Positions 8,281-8,503 of a stretch of 8,503 nt of DNA are shown here, in pieces. The stretch is from Comamonas sp. (GTDB lineage: Bacteria > Pseudomonadota > Gammaproteobacteria > Burkholderiales > Burkholderiaceae_C). The notes under the pieces were generated by a model, which did not search any database, was not told the origin of the DNA, and saw only the letters and a program-made list of their open reading frames with translations. Where the stretch lies: NCBI GenBank assembly GCA_019236485.1, contig JAFAIY010000121.1, forward strand, positions 1 to 8,503. The letters run 5' to 3'. The translations under genes and the position numbers were made by a program. Position 1 is the first letter of the stretch, and each line of letters begins with the position of its first letter.

Positions 8281-8503
8281 ACGACATCCTGAAAATTCCA
8301 CGCCTTGGCGTCATCAATCTGCACCCGTCATTCCTGCCGAGCTACCGTGGTGCCAACCCGGATTTTTGGCAATATTATGATATGGAGATGAATCCCGGTG
8401 CAACAGTTCATTATGTGAATTCTGGAGAGGATACGGGCGACATTATTTATCAGGAAAGAGTACATATCCCTTTGGGCACAAAATCACCTGCGCGGTTGGA
8501 TAA
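7953..8503 (+). CDS. Formyltransferase-family protein, N-terminal part (3' end outside the window)
   Basis: The frame is open from the ATG at 7953 to the window edge, giving 183 residues without a stop. It belongs to the 10-formyltetrahydrofolate-dependent formyltransferase fold shared by methionyl-tRNA formyltransferase, ArnA and sugar N-formyltransferases. The catalytic triad is visible: N122 and H124 in INLHPSFLPSYRGANP and D160 in GEDTGDII. The N-terminus MEKLKILLITQG is a short Rossmann-like strand start. In a polysaccharide cluster next to a flippase, the likely job is N-formylation of an amino sugar nucleotide, as in Qui4NFo or Qui3NFo pathways. A tRNA formyltransferase is unlikely because the N-terminal half (residues 1-90) is lysine-rich and lacks the usual Fmt landmarks. 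It overlaps the flippase gene by 13 bases and has no clear ribosome site, so coupling is likely. The substrate is unknown, and any C-terminal domain is unseen. Confidence 0.85.
   Translation, partial: MEKLKILLITQGVSRLVRPLFESEHQVIGVLESMSRDFDGSKNKSILVRFLKKIYSAVKRQDVFLPDFCRKKNIPYNFIWKKNSKEIAGWIESLNPDLIVVFSMSQLLKDDILKIPRLGVINLHPSFLPSYRGANPDFWQYYDMEMNPGATVHYVNSGEDTGDIIYQERVHIPLGTKSPARLD

Overview
The window reads as chromosomal DNA of a betaproteobacterium, most likely Burkholderiales and perhaps Comamonadaceae. This is inferred from the style of the GlyS C-terminus, the generally high GC content and the codon use; no marker gene fixes the taxon. It spans the junction between a housekeeping gene (glyS, glycyl-tRNA synthetase beta subunit) and the start of a surface-polysaccharide cluster (O-antigen or capsule). 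All seven genes lie on the + strand.

Layout: (1) positions 2-709 hold the 3' end of glyS. (2) Positions 710-791 are a short gap with nested palindromes and a T-run, the only good place for a glyS terminator or cluster leader. (3) Positions 792-4776 hold a four-gene sugar-nucleotide module: a TviB/WbpO-type UDP-N-acetylhexosamine 6-dehydrogenase, a WbpB/WlbA-type 3-oxidase, a WbpD/WlbB-type N-acetyltransferase and a WbpE/WlbC-type aminotransferase. (4) Positions 4840-6681 encode a membrane O-acyltransferase with a C-terminal SGNH domain, similar in plan to WbpC and OafA/OafB. (5) Positions 6688-7965 encode a Wzx-type flippase. (6) From position 7953 to the window edge runs the 5' part of a formyltransferase-family gene, cut by the window end.

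How they work together: by family knowledge, UDP-GlcNAc is oxidised at C6 to the uronic acid (TviB-like), oxidised at C3 (WbpB), transaminated to the 3-amine (WbpE) and N-acetylated (WbpD). This gives UDP-2,3-diacetamido-2,3-dideoxy-glucuronic acid, which a WbpI/WlbD 2-epimerase can turn into the mannuronic form. No epimerase, glycosyltransferase or Wzy polymerase is visible; they would have to lie downstream or elsewhere. The flippase would move the lipid-linked repeat unit across the inner membrane, the O-acyltransferase would decorate it, and the formyltransferase would N-formylate an amino sugar whose identity cannot be seen here.

The known parts are a recognisable diNAc-uronic-acid O-antigen module. 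The less ordinary points are the TviB-type dehydrogenase at the head of the module, the formyltransferase with no dedicated amino-sugar partner in view, and a sharp fall in GC inside the 3' end of the flippase gene that suggests a mosaic junction. I did not find evidence of a wholly new system, CRISPR array, tRNA/rRNA gene or insertion sequence. There is no gene-free stretch longer than about 85 bases.
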